A stretch of 64,000 nucleotides of DNA, taken from the NCBI GenBank assembly GCA_009917555.1, contig QZDX01000009.1, positions 84,506 to 148,505 of the forward strand, written 5' to 3'. Shown in pieces: positions 27,989-36,776 of this stretch (positions within the stretch are counted from its first letter, which is position 1; every line of letters starts with the position of its first letter). A model generated the notes under the pieces. That model had not been told where the DNA came from. It worked only from the letters and a program-made list of their open reading frames with translations, and searched no databases. This DNA is from a bacterium 1XD21-13. Its GTDB lineage: Bacteria; Bacillota; Clostridia; Lachnospirales; Lachnospiraceae. Made by a program: the position numbers and the translations under genes.

Positions 27989-29298
27989 ATGAAGAAAAAT
28001 TTGTTTTATTATTGATAGGATTCATTCTGGCATCAGTTTGCACATGTTCCAAAGACCGCAAAGCAACAATAGTATCCGAATCCACTACCTTAATAGAACC
28101 AACTGCACCAGGACAAGCCGAAAAAGGAACGGATAATAATGCAGACCTTACTCTTGCTCCGGATTTGAACCATAACGGTATCATAGAAGAAGTACGCCTC
28201 ACAAATCTCGACGATGGACAAGGCCGGCAATTAGAGATCTGGGAAAACAACCAGCGGCTCAATGTCGAAACTGCCTATTTCTCACATCCGGGATGGGCCA
28301 ACATATTCTTATGCACCCTGGACGGAAAGGACTACCTTCTGCGTTACCATCCAACCATGTATCAGGGCGTTTGTTCCTATGATTATGCGCTGTCAACTCT
28401 GGCAGACGGCAACGAGACGGTCATACAAAGCAATCGCATTGACTTTGATATAAATTTTGGCTCTCCCATCCACGATAGCTTTGATCCGGAAGCAATCGCT
28501 GCTTTCATGGATGAAATCAATGATTTATTTTCCCATAGCGTTCCGATGCTTTGTACGGACACCAGCTTGTTGGATACCTTCGAGAAAGAAGGAAAACTTT
28601 ATGACAGACTATGGTGGCTGGACGACCGGGAGCCGGAATTTATCAGAGATGATGGCAAGTCTTTGCTGGAGAATTTAAGGGACTTCCAAATTGCCATGAC
28701 AGCGTTTCAAGAGCTAATCGTTCCCCAAGAAACAGACGGACTGCCAATCACACAAACCCTGGGAATGTCTTTCTACAGCGGTGCAGGGGCATGGCAGACA
28801 TTCCTTGGCTTGAATCCGGATGGCAGCTTTTCAGGAGAATATTCCGATGCTGACGCGGACGAGGTGTACCTCTGTCACTTTCATGGAAAGTTTGGCAAGG
28901 TTGAAAAGCTCACGGATGCCTCCTGGCTGCTGATGCTCGAAGAACTGGTGCTTGATACCGGCCGCAGCGTGGGGGAGGAATGGGAAGAAACGGACGGCGA
29001 TTATGCCTTTCATTTTATTTCCAGTGATCCCTATGGGCTTAATGGCCTGGACGGCGCTACCCTCAAACCAGGCGCACAGTTCATTCTCTATAGCCCGGAT
29101 GCCATCGGCCATGAACCGGGCACAGAACTGTACGGTGCGACGGAGTTCCAGTCCTGGATGCACAATCACAGGGAATTTAACAGCGCCGACGATACCCTGG
29201 GATGCTGGGGACTGCAAAATCTGGAAACAGGGCAAGGTTTTTTTGAAGATTCCAGATATAACGAATTAGACGGGGGACGGATTTATGGAAATAAATAA
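27989..29298 (+). pseudogene. Predicted lipoprotein, frameshifted at its fifth codon
   Basis: ATG at 27989 has AGGAG 7 bp upstream but reads MKKNLFYY-stop. Adding one A to the run of five at 27995-27999 gives MKKKFVLLLIGFILASVC, a clear export signal that continues into a 430-codon open frame. The mature protein starts with an Asp/Asn calcium-like motif (DLNHNGIIEEVRL) and is otherwise unrecognised. A longer upstream start at 27892 in the open frame has no ribosome site and would bury the signal. Either the gene is off through A-tract slippage or the base is missing from the assembly. Confidence 0.7.
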
Positions 29299-29467
29299 AC
29301 ATGCTCTTTTCAATAAGCGTATCATATTCCGGAAAACTGCACAGATCTAAAATACAAGCTAATTTAATATCCGTATTCAGAAGCCTTGATTTTCCAAATT
29401 GCATGGCTGCCCTTATGTTTCCCCATGTGCCGGGGCTCTTCCCGGTACAGAGAGGGAAAAGTTCCTT

Positions 29468-30343
29468 TTATTCCGTTTTATCTTTCTGAAGCTTTTCCGT
29501 ATCCGTTGCGCCTTCGATCAGTTCCGTCACGACCTGATTGAGCTGGACAGCATTTTGAGAAGTAATGACCGGCTCCCTGGTCTCTGCTTCCAACGCCTGC
29601 CGTGCGATACTGGCGACATTGCCGCCTCTGCGGGCGACCTTTATGTTTGCTCCAAAGCCTTCCGGCTTCTCCTTCTTGGAGATATCCTTCGTGGACGTTT
29701 CTGCCAGCATATTCAGGATGATTTCTGTGGTGCTCATGTTATCCCGAAGATTTTCTTTTTTCAAGCCTTTCAGCTTTTTATATTGTTTTGTAGTCATCCC
29801 CGACCATGCGTGGGTCAGTTCATCCGTGAGGATCGCATATTCTGCGCCTTGCTTAACGCCTCGATCCTGCCATTCGTCCGTAAGCTCTTTTCGAACCTGA
29901 ATTGCTTGGAGATGCTGGTTGATCCATTCGCGGGAATAGCCTTTACGAAGATAGGTTTCAAGAGCCCGGTCGATAGTCAGTTCCGGGTCGATGGTCTCTT
30001 CGATCCGTTCACGGCCTACCTGAGCCATCCAGAGTTTGAACGGTTCTGCTTTGGGAGAAGGGATCGACTGGATGATCCGCAAAATACCTTCCACATTGGC
30101 TGCTTGGATTTTTCTCTGTTTCCCATCTGCTGCGGTCATTACAACCGGGGTACAAATTGTACCCCAGTTCGCAGACAGCTCAGGGTCACGGGTACGCATC
30201 TTTTTTATGTATTGTTTGGGGTCCGCACTGTCTGTCAAAACAGCGATAACATCCTGAACAGAAAAATACCATTCTTCCTGATCTTCATTCCAGGCAGTAC
30301 GGATTTTCTGATTTTCAAAAATCTGTATCTTGTGGTTTTCCAT
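29468..30343 (-). CDS. Bro-N/DinD-like phage antirepressor-type protein
   Basis: It has 291 residues. The N-terminal Bro-N domain (about 10-110) has WYFSVQDVIAVLTDS and the NWGTICTPVVMTAADGK stretch. The C-terminal part (about 140-260) matches DinD/antirepressor relatives, with AEYAILTDELTHAWSGMT. Such proteins occur in prophages or as orphans induced by DNA damage. AGAGGGA precedes the start. It lies with no phage structural genes around it, in an island containing a group II intron and IS debris, so it is an orphan accessory gene. Confidence 0.85.
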   Translation of the reverse strand: MENHKIQIFENQKIRTAWNEDQEEWYFSVQDVIAVLTDSADPKQYIKKMRTRDPELSANWGTICTPVVMTAADGKQRKIQAANVEGILRIIQSIPSPKAEPFKLWMAQVGRERIEETIDPELTIDRALETYLRKGYSREWINQHLQAIQVRKELTDEWQDRGVKQGAEYAILTDELTHAWSGMTTKQYKKLKGLKKENLRDNMSTTEIILNMLAETSTKDISKKEKPEGFGANIKVARRGGNVASIARQALEAETREPVITSQNAVQLNQVVTELIEGATDTEKLQKDKTE

Positions 30344-30411
30344 TCTACTATGTCCCTCTTTCGACTGGATATTCTTATTGTATCATTTCCATGATATAAT
30401 TTTTATCATAA

Positions 30412-30765
30412 ACAAATTATGAATTTGAAAAGAAAGTTCGTGATAAACAAGGCTATATTCTTTTGGAAGATAATAAGCCGATAGAATTACTGAGATTTAA
30501 TCTTTTCTGGGATAATATTCCATCTTGCACTATGTTATTCATTGATTGGGATTATCATAGAAAATCTTTTGGAAAAAAGCTCATGGAATATTGGAAAGCC
30601 AACATGAAATCACAAGGATATAATATGTTGTTGACTTCGACACAAACTGATGAAGAAGCGCAGCACTTTTATAGAAAATTGGGCTTTAAAGAATGTGGTT
30701 GTCTGATTATAGATAACCCTGAATACGAGCAACCAATGGAAATGTTTTTCGCCAAAGCAATTTGA
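30412..30765 (+). pseudogene. GNAT acetyltransferase, 5'-truncated
   Basis: The frame runs from a stop at 30409 through EFEKKVRDKQGYILLEDNKP to a normal C-terminus. The acetyl-CoA region (FIDWDYHRKSFGKKLMEYW) and the final Tyr-rich strand (QHFYRKLGFKECG) are intact. About 30 N-terminal residues are missing, and no ATG or ribosome site precedes the conserved part; a TTG at 30463 would remove more. The 5' end probably disappeared when the Bro-N gene region was joined here. It is probably not functional. Confidence 0.7.
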
Positions 30766-30798
30766 TAAATTCCCATTTCTGAGCTGAAAGGAGAACTT

Positions 30799-31326
30799 AT
30801 GAAAAAAATTAGTTTGTTTATAGCAATGAGTCTTGACGGATATATTGCAGACAGTAAAGGTGGCATAAACTGGCTGAGCGGACAGGGCAATGATGATAGC
30901 ATCGACGCATATTCTGAATTTGTGAGATATATTGATACTGTGATAATGGGGTGGAATACCTATCATCAAATTATTACTGAACTTTCACCTGATGAGTGGG
31001 TTTATAAAGATTTTACAACCTATGTTGTAACACACAAACCAAAAACATCTTCTGAAAAAATCCGTTTTACCAACGAGTGCCCTGTTGAGCTGGCAAAAAA
31101 GCTACGAGATGAAACTGGAAAAGGAATTTGGATATGTGGTGGTGCAAACCTTATCCAACAATTAGTTAGAAAAGATATAATTGATTGTTATTATATTACT
31201 GTTATTCCGACGATTTTAGGTTCAGGTATTCGGCTTTTTGAAAAGACTGACCATGAAATTAAGTTGAGGTTGCTCAAAACACAATCGTATAATGGTATGA
31301 CGGATTTAATCTATATAAAAAGATAA
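30799..31326 (+). CDS. Dihydrofolate reductase-family protein (RibD C-terminal type)
   Basis: It has 175 residues. It begins KISLFIAMSLDGYIADSKGGINWLSG, the standard opening of RibD_C/DHFR-like reductases, then DTVIMGWNTYHQI and the NADPH loop GIWICGGANLIQQL. True trimethoprim-target DHFRs differ; this family includes many stand-alone reductases of unknown substrate. AAAGGAG lies 8 bp before the ATG. The truncated intron begins 9 bp after its stop. Confidence 0.88.
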   Translation: MKKISLFIAMSLDGYIADSKGGINWLSGQGNDDSIDAYSEFVRYIDTVIMGWNTYHQIITELSPDEWVYKDFTTYVVTHKPKTSSEKIRFTNECPVELAKKLRDETGKGIWICGGANLIQQLVRKDIIDCYYITVIPTILGSGIRLFEKTDHEIKLRLLKTQSYNGMTDLIYIKR

Positions 31327-31335
31327 GTTCCAGTT

Positions 31336-32208
31336 GTGCGCCCAGCAAAGGGCAATTAACCTAACAGGTGCGAATCCTGCCTGCGAAGGTCTAGCCAGCC
31401 AGCTGTAGCGAGTCTTGCGTGGCAGTCAGTAATGGCTGGTGCGAAGCGTAGACAGCGAGCAAGTAGGGCTGCAATGCGATTGAGCCTCGAAATGTTGAAA
31501 TTCAGAGGGCTGACGTCTTAACTGGTGCGGAAAGCAATATCGGGCAGTTCGCAAAAGGCGAGAACTGTCCGGCACTGCGGGGTCCAAGAGCCAGTCATGC
31601 TTGACATTGTGGTTAATTGTCAACTGGGGAGAGCCTGCCGATTCTTGGAAACAAGTACGTTTTATCAACTAGAAGATGGAGATAAGCGGATGGGTGGCAG
31701 GCAGTCGGATAGTCTCATAGTACCGTAGAAGCCGGGTAATGCCGGTGGAGGGAAGGGGGCTACATGGTAACGGTCTTTCTGAGGACACATCAACCGTGCT
31801 CAGGAACGGAGGTATTGATGGAAACAAAATTAGAAAGAATAGCAGAAATATCGGCAACAACGCCGAAGCCAGAGTTCACTTCTCTGTACCATCTGATAAA
31901 TGCTGAAATGCTTATGCAGTGCCATAAGGAACTGGATGGGAAGAAGGCAGTAGGGATTGACAGGGTGACAAAAGCAGAGTATGAAGAACACCTGGAAGAG
32001 AACATCACAAATCTGGTCGAGCGGTTAAAGAACAAGGCATACAAGCCACTGCCGTCGCTAAGGGTGTATATACCGAAAAGCAACGGAAAGATGAGACTGC
32101 TGGGGATTGCCTCTTATGAGCACAAGATTGTGCAGCTTGCGGTAAAGAAAGTACTGGAAGCGATTTATGAACCGAGATTCCTTAACTGTATGTATGGGTT
32201 CAGACCAA
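31336..32208 (+). mobile_element. Group II intron, 3'-truncated
   Basis: Starts with GTGCGCCCAGCAAAGGGC, a group II intron 5' end, and continues with about 480 bases of structured, G-rich ribozyme sequence before the reverse transcriptase frame. The element stops abruptly within the reverse transcriptase, where an IS1182-like sequence in the opposite orientation begins. Domains IV-VI and the 3' splice site are missing, so it cannot splice or move. Confidence 0.8.
31818..32208 (+). pseudogene. Group II intron reverse transcriptase/maturase, N-terminal fragment
   Basis: The first 130 residues are of LtrA type: CHKELDGKKAVGIDRVTKAEY, then the RT motifs PSLRVYIPKSNGKMRLLGI and ALEAIYEPRFLNCMYGFRPN-like sequence. 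It is cut right after YGFRPN by the IS sequence; full proteins exceed 400 residues and carry YADD and HNH domains, absent here. ACGGAGG precedes the ATG at 31818. Confidence 0.85.
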
Positions 32209-32805
32209 ACACCAAGATCGTATTTGGGTCCATATTCATTCTCATAGAGTAACGCGTTGTATTTTGTGTAAAGGGCATCTATGGTGTCCAGCAGACCGGC
32301 AAGATGATAGTTTATGCTTCCCCGCCAGACAAACGTATATCGGTTTGCGTTCGCTTCTATCTTTGTCCCATCAATGTAGAGTTCTTTCAGCGTTAGGAGC
32401 CCTTCCTTTTGCAGGCGGCGCATAAATGGGTAGTTCAATTCATCCAGAATCTCTCCCGTCAGTTTTTTCCCTTTAAAGTCATAGAAAGCATCCCTCTGGG
32501 GCTTCTGCCCTTTCGTCAGCCAGATAAAGGCAAGATCCCTCTGGCACAAGTCCACGATACGGTCAACTGCCCTGACTCCCCGCATGTTTGCATAAGTAAC
32601 CACAGAATACAGCATGATTGGGTTATACCCCGTTCTTCCCTGATCTGAATAACAGGCCAGAAGGCCAGAAAAATCCAATTCCTCCATCACTTTTTTCAGG
32701 GTATAGACTGGATCGTCGTTGGGTAAACCCAATTCGTAGAAACTGAAGTTTATTTTTTGTTGACCAATTTCGAAAAAAATCATTATAATAATCTTGTTTG
32801 AGCAT
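32209..32805 (-). pseudogene. IS1182-family transposase, truncated and frameshifted
   Basis: The start reads MLKQDYYNDFF in one frame, then continues as FEIGQQKINFSFYELGLPND in another. The break is at a run of seven T (A on the plus strand, 32773-32779); six would restore the frame. The N-terminal third of the transposase follows (YNPIMLYSVVTYANMRGVRA, ELYIDGTKIEANANRYTFVW). It ends after ENEYGPKYDLG at the intron junction, so the catalytic C-terminal part is missing. Confidence 0.8.
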
Positions 32806-32946
32806 AGTTCCATTATAACATGGAACGGGGAAAAGATGGTTGTCGTTAGCCAGCTTTTTTCTTTTTCATAGATAAATTCAGGGGAAGGTGCGGTCCGCAT
32901 GGATCACACCTTCCCCTATGTAGGGCTATCTATTTCCCGACAGCCC
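32209..32946 (-). mobile_element. IS1182-like element, truncated
   Basis: The right side retains an end (TATTTCCCGACAGCCCC near 32931-32946) and a 10-bp-stem hairpin at 32881-32916 that may insulate the element. The left side ends inside the transposase at the junction with the intron fragment near 32208. It looks like the scar of a deletion between two mobile elements. Confidence 0.7.
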
Positions 32947-32959
32947 CTTACTTTACGAA

Positions 32960-33691
32960 TTATTGCTTTTCGGATGTGTGCTCCAGCACCTCTCCAAAGT
33001 AGCTGCCGGTCACGATCTCATGAAGATTGCTCAGATCCCGGTTCTTTAACACCTGGTAGAGCCTGGTATGTGCCGTTAGCAGCTCCTCGCTGCGACCGCC
33101 GTTGATCATGGCTGCTACGGTCTCATAGCGCATGGCATGGGTGAGGGTACGCACCACACGGCTGATTTTGTCGGCAAGGGGGTTTTTCCCCATCTGGGAA
33201 ATCATGTCGTGAAAGTTGTTGTCTATGTTGAAGAAGTTGTCAACCACATTTTCCTTGCTGTCAAGGACAGCTCGCATCTGCTTAAGGATTTCCTCCAGCT
33301 TTTTCCCTTCTGCCTCATCGTATTTCAAAATGGCCAGACGCATAAGGCCGGCCTCTGTCATTTCCCGCAGCTCCATAAGGTTCACGGAGGAATCCTGGTT
33401 GAGAAGGATTCCGTATATCATGGGATCGATCATGCTTTCCTTAAAGCCGTCACACACAAAGGTTCCCTCTGAACGCTTGCTTTCCAAAACGCCTAAGTAG
33501 GTTAAGATCTTGATTGCTTCCCTCACGGAGCTTCGTGCGACTCCCAGGGATGCGGCCAGCTCAGGCTCCGGGGGAATCCGGTCTCCGGGCTTTAACTCTT
33601 TATTGCGCATAGCGTCTGTGAGACAGTTGATGACGCTCTGAACTACGGACTCTTTTTTCAAATTTTTTAAATAGTTTGGACTTTCAGACAT
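32960..33691 (-). CDS. FadR/GntR-family transcriptional regulator
   Basis: It has 243 residues, with an N-terminal GntR winged helix (about 15-80: GDRIPPEPELAASLGVARSS, REAIKILTYLGVLE) and a C-terminal FCD helical ligand-binding domain (about 100-235). FCD regulators respond to sugar acids, carboxylates or related metabolites. Start 33691 follows GGAAGGA; upstream Met codons lack sites. It ends the leftward gene set with an SDR, split transketolase and TRAP transporter. A 13-bp palindrome TATGTnnnACATA lies before it and before two other units of this set, so it is probably the local regulator and autoregulated. Confidence 0.92.
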   Translation of the reverse strand: MSESPNYLKNLKKESVVQSVINCLTDAMRNKELKPGDRIPPEPELAASLGVARSSVREAIKILTYLGVLESKRSEGTFVCDGFKESMIDPMIYGILLNQDSSVNLMELREMTEAGLMRLAILKYDEAEGKKLEEILKQMRAVLDSKENVVDNFFNIDNNFHDMISQMGKNPLADKISRVVRTLTHAMRYETVAAMINGGRSEELLTAHTRLYQVLKNRDLSNLHEIVTGSYFGEVLEHTSEKQ

Positions 33692-33726
33692 TTGTGCTTC
33701 ATTCCTTCCGTATTGTTGAATTGCCA

Positions 33727-33739
33727 TATGTATAACATA
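33727..33739. promoter_or_regulatory. Candidate FadR-type operator before its own gene
   Basis: TATGTATAACATA, an inverted repeat TATGT/ACATA with a 3-bp centre, matching the half-sites at 36595-36607 and 39625-39637. It lies 36 bp before the regulator start, consistent with autoregulation. Confidence 0.55.
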
Positions 33740-33764
33740 GTACAAAAGGGAAAATGCGTCAAGG

Positions 33765-33824
33765 GAAAAAACGGCCGGCAGCAGAATGGCTTTTGTTTCA
33801 GAGACCAATTTCTGTGCCGGCCGT
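33765..33824 (-). terminator. Terminator after the SDR gene
   Basis: On the minus strand ACGGCCGGCA (33815-33824) pairs with TGCCGGCCGT (33771-33780) across a 34-base loop, followed by a run of T (A on the plus strand, 33766-33771). Separates the dehydrogenase from the regulator gene. Confidence 0.8.
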
Positions 33825-33867
33825 CCGGTGGAACCAAATATCATGATGCGAAAATTGCTATGTCAAC

Positions 33868-34626
33868 TTAATCCATATGGGAACCGCCGTTGATGTCGAT
33901 TTCTTCGCCTGTAATATAGGAAGCTTCTTTGGAGGCAAGGAATACGATAGCGGAAGCAACCTCCTCAGGCTCGCCGGGCCGTCCCATGGGGATGGCGTCA
34001 ATCACCGGCTTTGCCTGCTCCGGGGACATGCTCTTCCAAATGTCCGTATTGATAAGTCCGGGGCACACGCAGTTGGTGGTGATACCGTACTGGGAAACCT
34101 CACGTGCCAGATTCTTGGAGAAGCCAAGAACCGCAGCCTTGGAAGCGGAGTAGTGAGCGCCGCCGAACACACCGCCGCCCCGCTTTCCGGATACGGAGGA
34201 CAGGTGGACGATACGGCCGTAGTTCTGCTTTTTCATTACCTCACATACGGTCTTGGTCAGCAGGAAGAGAGCAAACATATTGACACTGAAAATGCGCTCC
34301 ATATCCTTAAGGGTCATATCGGCAACGGTGACCTTCTGGGAAATACCTGCATTGTTGATGAGAACATCAATCCGCCCATAGCGCTCAAGGACAAAATCTA
34401 CCAGGGAAGTGACCTCATCTTCTTTACAGAGATTTCCGGCAAAGCCGGCTGCCTCGAAGCCTGCCGCTGTAAGCTCCTTTACATTTGCGTCAACGCCCTC
34501 CTTATTGATATCGCAGAGCACAACCTTTGCGCCGAGCTCGGCAAAGGTCTGGGCAAATACACGGCCCATGCCGCGGGGAGAACCGGCACCGGTAACTAAA
34601 ACAACCTGATCTTTAAATTCAAACAT
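33868..34626 (-). CDS. Short-chain dehydrogenase/reductase
   Basis: It has 252 residues and is classical SDR. The cofactor loop is VTGAGSPRGMG (about 11-21). NNAGISQKV, catalytic Ser in VHLSSVSGKRG and YSASKAAVLGFSKN (Tyr-x-x-x-Lys) follow, then CPGLINTDI. The Asp at the end of strand two (VVLCD) favours NAD. Start 34626 follows GGAGG by 8 bp. With the transketolase pair and TRAP transporter it probably oxidises an imported hydroxy-acid or polyol-type substrate to a ketone. The actual substrate is not readable. Confidence 0.92.
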   Translation of the reverse strand: MFEFKDQVVLVTGAGSPRGMGRVFAQTFAELGAKVVLCDINKEGVDANVKELTAAGFEAAGFAGNLCKEDEVTSLVDFVLERYGRIDVLINNAGISQKVTVADMTLKDMERIFSVNMFALFLLTKTVCEVMKKQNYGRIVHLSSVSGKRGGGVFGGAHYSASKAAVLGFSKNLAREVSQYGITTNCVCPGLINTDIWKSMSPEQAKPVIDAIPMGRPGEPEEVASAIVFLASKEASYITGEEIDINGGSHMD

Positions 34627-34768
34627 AGTGATTTCCTCCAAATTCATATTTTGTAATACCCCTCCCGGTGCAACCTTATGTAAATGGATTTCCAGTCACA
34701 GTACTTTGTGTTTGAAAAATGATTTGTACACTGTGAGGGGCGTATTGTTGATATAAAGCTTTTTGATA

Positions 34769-35704
34769 CTATTGAAGCTCCTTGGCAAGCTTCACAATAT
34801 GCTCCACAGTAATACCGTTCATTTCCAGCAGGCGCTCATAAGGAGCGGACTGCCCGAATTGATCCTGGATTCCCACGCGCTTCACAATACCCTTGCCCAG
34901 CTCTGCGGCCACCTCGCATACGGCGGAGCCCAGGCCGTTCAGGATGTTGTGATCCTCAATGGTAATTATTTTTCCAATCTCGTTGACTGCGGAGGTAACG
35001 GCCTCCACATCCAGAGGCTTGATGGTGTGCATATCCAGTACGCGAGCGGAAATGCCGTCCTTTGCCAGAGTCTTGGCAGCCTCGATTGCCAGCCGAACCG
35101 TGTCTCCGTTGGCAATGAGAGCAATATCCCTACCATCCTGAATCTGATGAGCCTTGCCAATGGTAAACTCTACGTCCTCGCCGTAGATCTGTGGAACTGC
35201 GTCCCTGGTAAAGCGCAGGAACATGGGACCGTAGGTATTGGCCGCCTGGCGCACCAGCTTTCTTGTGGAGTTGTAGTCCGCAGGCATAATCACGGTCATA
35301 TTGGGAATGGTGCGCAGGACACCTATATCCTCAATGGCCTGATGGGAGGCTCCGTCATTGGCAGGAGTTACACCGCCATGGGAGCAGGCAATCTTCACGT
35401 TCAGATTGGGATAGCAGATCTCTTGGCGAATCATTTCGCACATACGCAAGGAGCCAAATACAGCGTAGGTTACTACAAAGGGAACCTTGCCGCAGGTAGC
35501 CAGGCCGGCAGCTAAACCGGCGCCATTCTGCTCCGCAATTCCCACATTCAGGTGTTGGTTGGGAAGCTCCTTGCGGAAGCTTCCGGTTTGGCAGCTCTTT
35601 CCGATATCCGTATCTATCACCAAAAGATCGGGGTTTTCTTTTCCCAGCTCCACAATTTCTTTTCCAAAGCCGTCACGGGTTGCGATTTTCTTTAATTCAC
35701 TCAT
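34769..35704 (-). CDS. Transketolase, C-terminal subunit
   Basis: It has 311 residues and corresponds to the pyrimidine-binding and C-terminal domains of transketolase. It has the catalytic Glu region NVGIAEQNGAGLAAGLA, GGVTPANDGASHQAIEDIGV and the C-terminal fold DMHTIKPLD. Split transketolases act as two-chain thiamine diphosphate enzymes that move or cleave a two-carbon ketol unit. It lies 18 bp after the N-terminal subunit. Specialised split transketolases serve pathways for apulose phosphate or sulfofructose; the neighbours here do not decide between these and ordinary pentose shuffling. Confidence 0.95.
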   Translation of the reverse strand: MSELKKIATRDGFGKEIVELGKENPDLLVIDTDIGKSCQTGSFRKELPNQHLNVGIAEQNGAGLAAGLATCGKVPFVVTYAVFGSLRMCEMIRQEICYPNLNVKIACSHGGVTPANDGASHQAIEDIGVLRTIPNMTVIMPADYNSTRKLVRQAANTYGPMFLRFTRDAVPQIYGEDVEFTIGKAHQIQDGRDIALIANGDTVRLAIEAAKTLAKDGISARVLDMHTIKPLDVEAVTSAVNEIGKIITIEDHNILNGLGSAVCEVAAELGKGIVKRVGIQDQFGQSAPYERLLEMNGITVEHIVKLAKELQ

Positions 35705-35722
35705 TGTCCTCTTCCTCCCAGC

Positions 35723-36559
35723 TTAGTTGTTTAACTGAGCCTCAAGCTCAGCCATGGCCTGTTCATACTGTTCCTGATTGGGGGCCGCTCCATGCCATCC
35801 GCACTGATTTTCCATAAAGGAAACGCCTTTTCCCTTGATGGTGTGGGCATAAATGCATTTGGGCTTTCCGTTTTTGGATGCATAGCATTTATTCAGAACA
35901 GCGACAATCTCCTCCATATTGTGACCGTCAATCTCAATGACCTCCCAGCCGAAGGCCCGGAACTTCTCACCCAGATTTCCATTGGGCATTACCTCGTCAC
36001 AGGTTCCGTCTATCTGCAGGTTGTTGAAGTCTACGAAGGTAATCAGATTATCCAGCTGATACTTGTGAGCGGTGTTGGCGGCCTCCCAGATTTCGCCCTC
36101 CTGGGCTTCGCCGTCACCAACTACACAGAATACCTTATAGTCCTTTTTGTCAAGCTTACCTGCCAGCGCCATGCCGGCCGCACAGGCCAGACCCTGACCC
36201 AGAGAGCCGGTGGAAATGTCAATGCCGGGGCATTTGTTCATGGACGGATGGCCCTGGAGCATGGAATCCTCCTTGCGCAGAGTATCCAGTACGGCTTCGG
36301 GGAAGAAGCCTGTTCCGGCAAGGCAGGCATACTGAATCGGGCAAACATGGCCTTTGGAGAGAACCATGCGATCCCGGTCCGGCCAGCGGGGATTCTTGGG
36401 GTCAATGTTCATGTACTTAAAGTAGCAGGCAGTAACAAAATCCGCTGCGGAGAGAGAGCCGCCGGGATGTCCGGACTGGGCCTTGTAAATCATATCAACG
36501 ACCTTCATACGCATCCGTACAGCGGTATTTTCCAGATCCTTTACAGAAATGTCTTTCAT
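35723..36559 (-). CDS. Transketolase, N-terminal subunit
   Basis: It is a 278-residue thiamine-diphosphate-binding half: SGHPGGSLSAADF near 28, LSKGH, STGSLGQGLACAAGMAL, and the metal/diphosphate motif VVGDGEAQEGEIWEAA with FVDFNNLQIDG. Start 36559 follows AGGTGA; the GTG three codons earlier lies within the ribosome site. The palindrome at 36595-36607 lies just upstream, so transcription of the two transketolase subunits is probably controlled by the local FadR-type regulator. Confidence 0.95.
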   Translation of the reverse strand: MKDISVKDLENTAVRMRMKVVDMIYKAQSGHPGGSLSAADFVTACYFKYMNIDPKNPRWPDRDRMVLSKGHVCPIQYACLAGTGFFPEAVLDTLRKEDSMLQGHPSMNKCPGIDISTGSLGQGLACAAGMALAGKLDKKDYKVFCVVGDGEAQEGEIWEAANTAHKYQLDNLITFVDFNNLQIDGTCDEVMPNGNLGEKFRAFGWEVIEIDGHNMEEIVAVLNKCYASKNGKPKCIYAHTIKGKGVSFMENQCGWHGAAPNQEQYEQAMAELEAQLNN

Positions 36560-36594
36560 GTGAATCACCTCATTTTTATATTTGTATTATGTAT

Positions 36595-36607
36595 TATGTC
36601 GGACATA
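36595..36607. promoter_or_regulatory. FadR-type operator before the split transketolase
   Basis: TATGTCGGACATA, a perfect palindrome around the central G. Its extended form TCCTATGTCnGACATAA is shared with the site before the TRAP binding-protein gene, read on the other strand. Confidence 0.75.
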
Positions 36608-36710
36608 GGATAATTAAAGCATAGCATGTTATTTTATAAAGTCAAGTGTATTTTTGATTTTTTACGTTTTCACCAAAATTCCGGTATAAAATTTGTTGAA
36701 AATGACGATT

Positions 36711-36764
36711 AAAAATACGCCGGCCCGCAAAAGTCACACAGGGTAAAACGGTAACAGGCCGACG
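36711..36764 (-). terminator. Terminator after the TRAP large permease
   Basis: On the minus strand CGTCGGCCTG and CGGGCCGGCG pair with two mismatches across a loop of about 30 bases, followed by TATTTTTAA. It ends the dctPQM-like transcript before the transketolase operator region. Confidence 0.65.
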
Positions 36765-36776
36765 CAGAGAGAAATG

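Noticed and set aside
29399..30394. Rightward 331-codon frame opposite the Bro-N gene
   Set aside because: Antisense shadow; the leftward frame has a clear Bro-N domain and a ribosome site.
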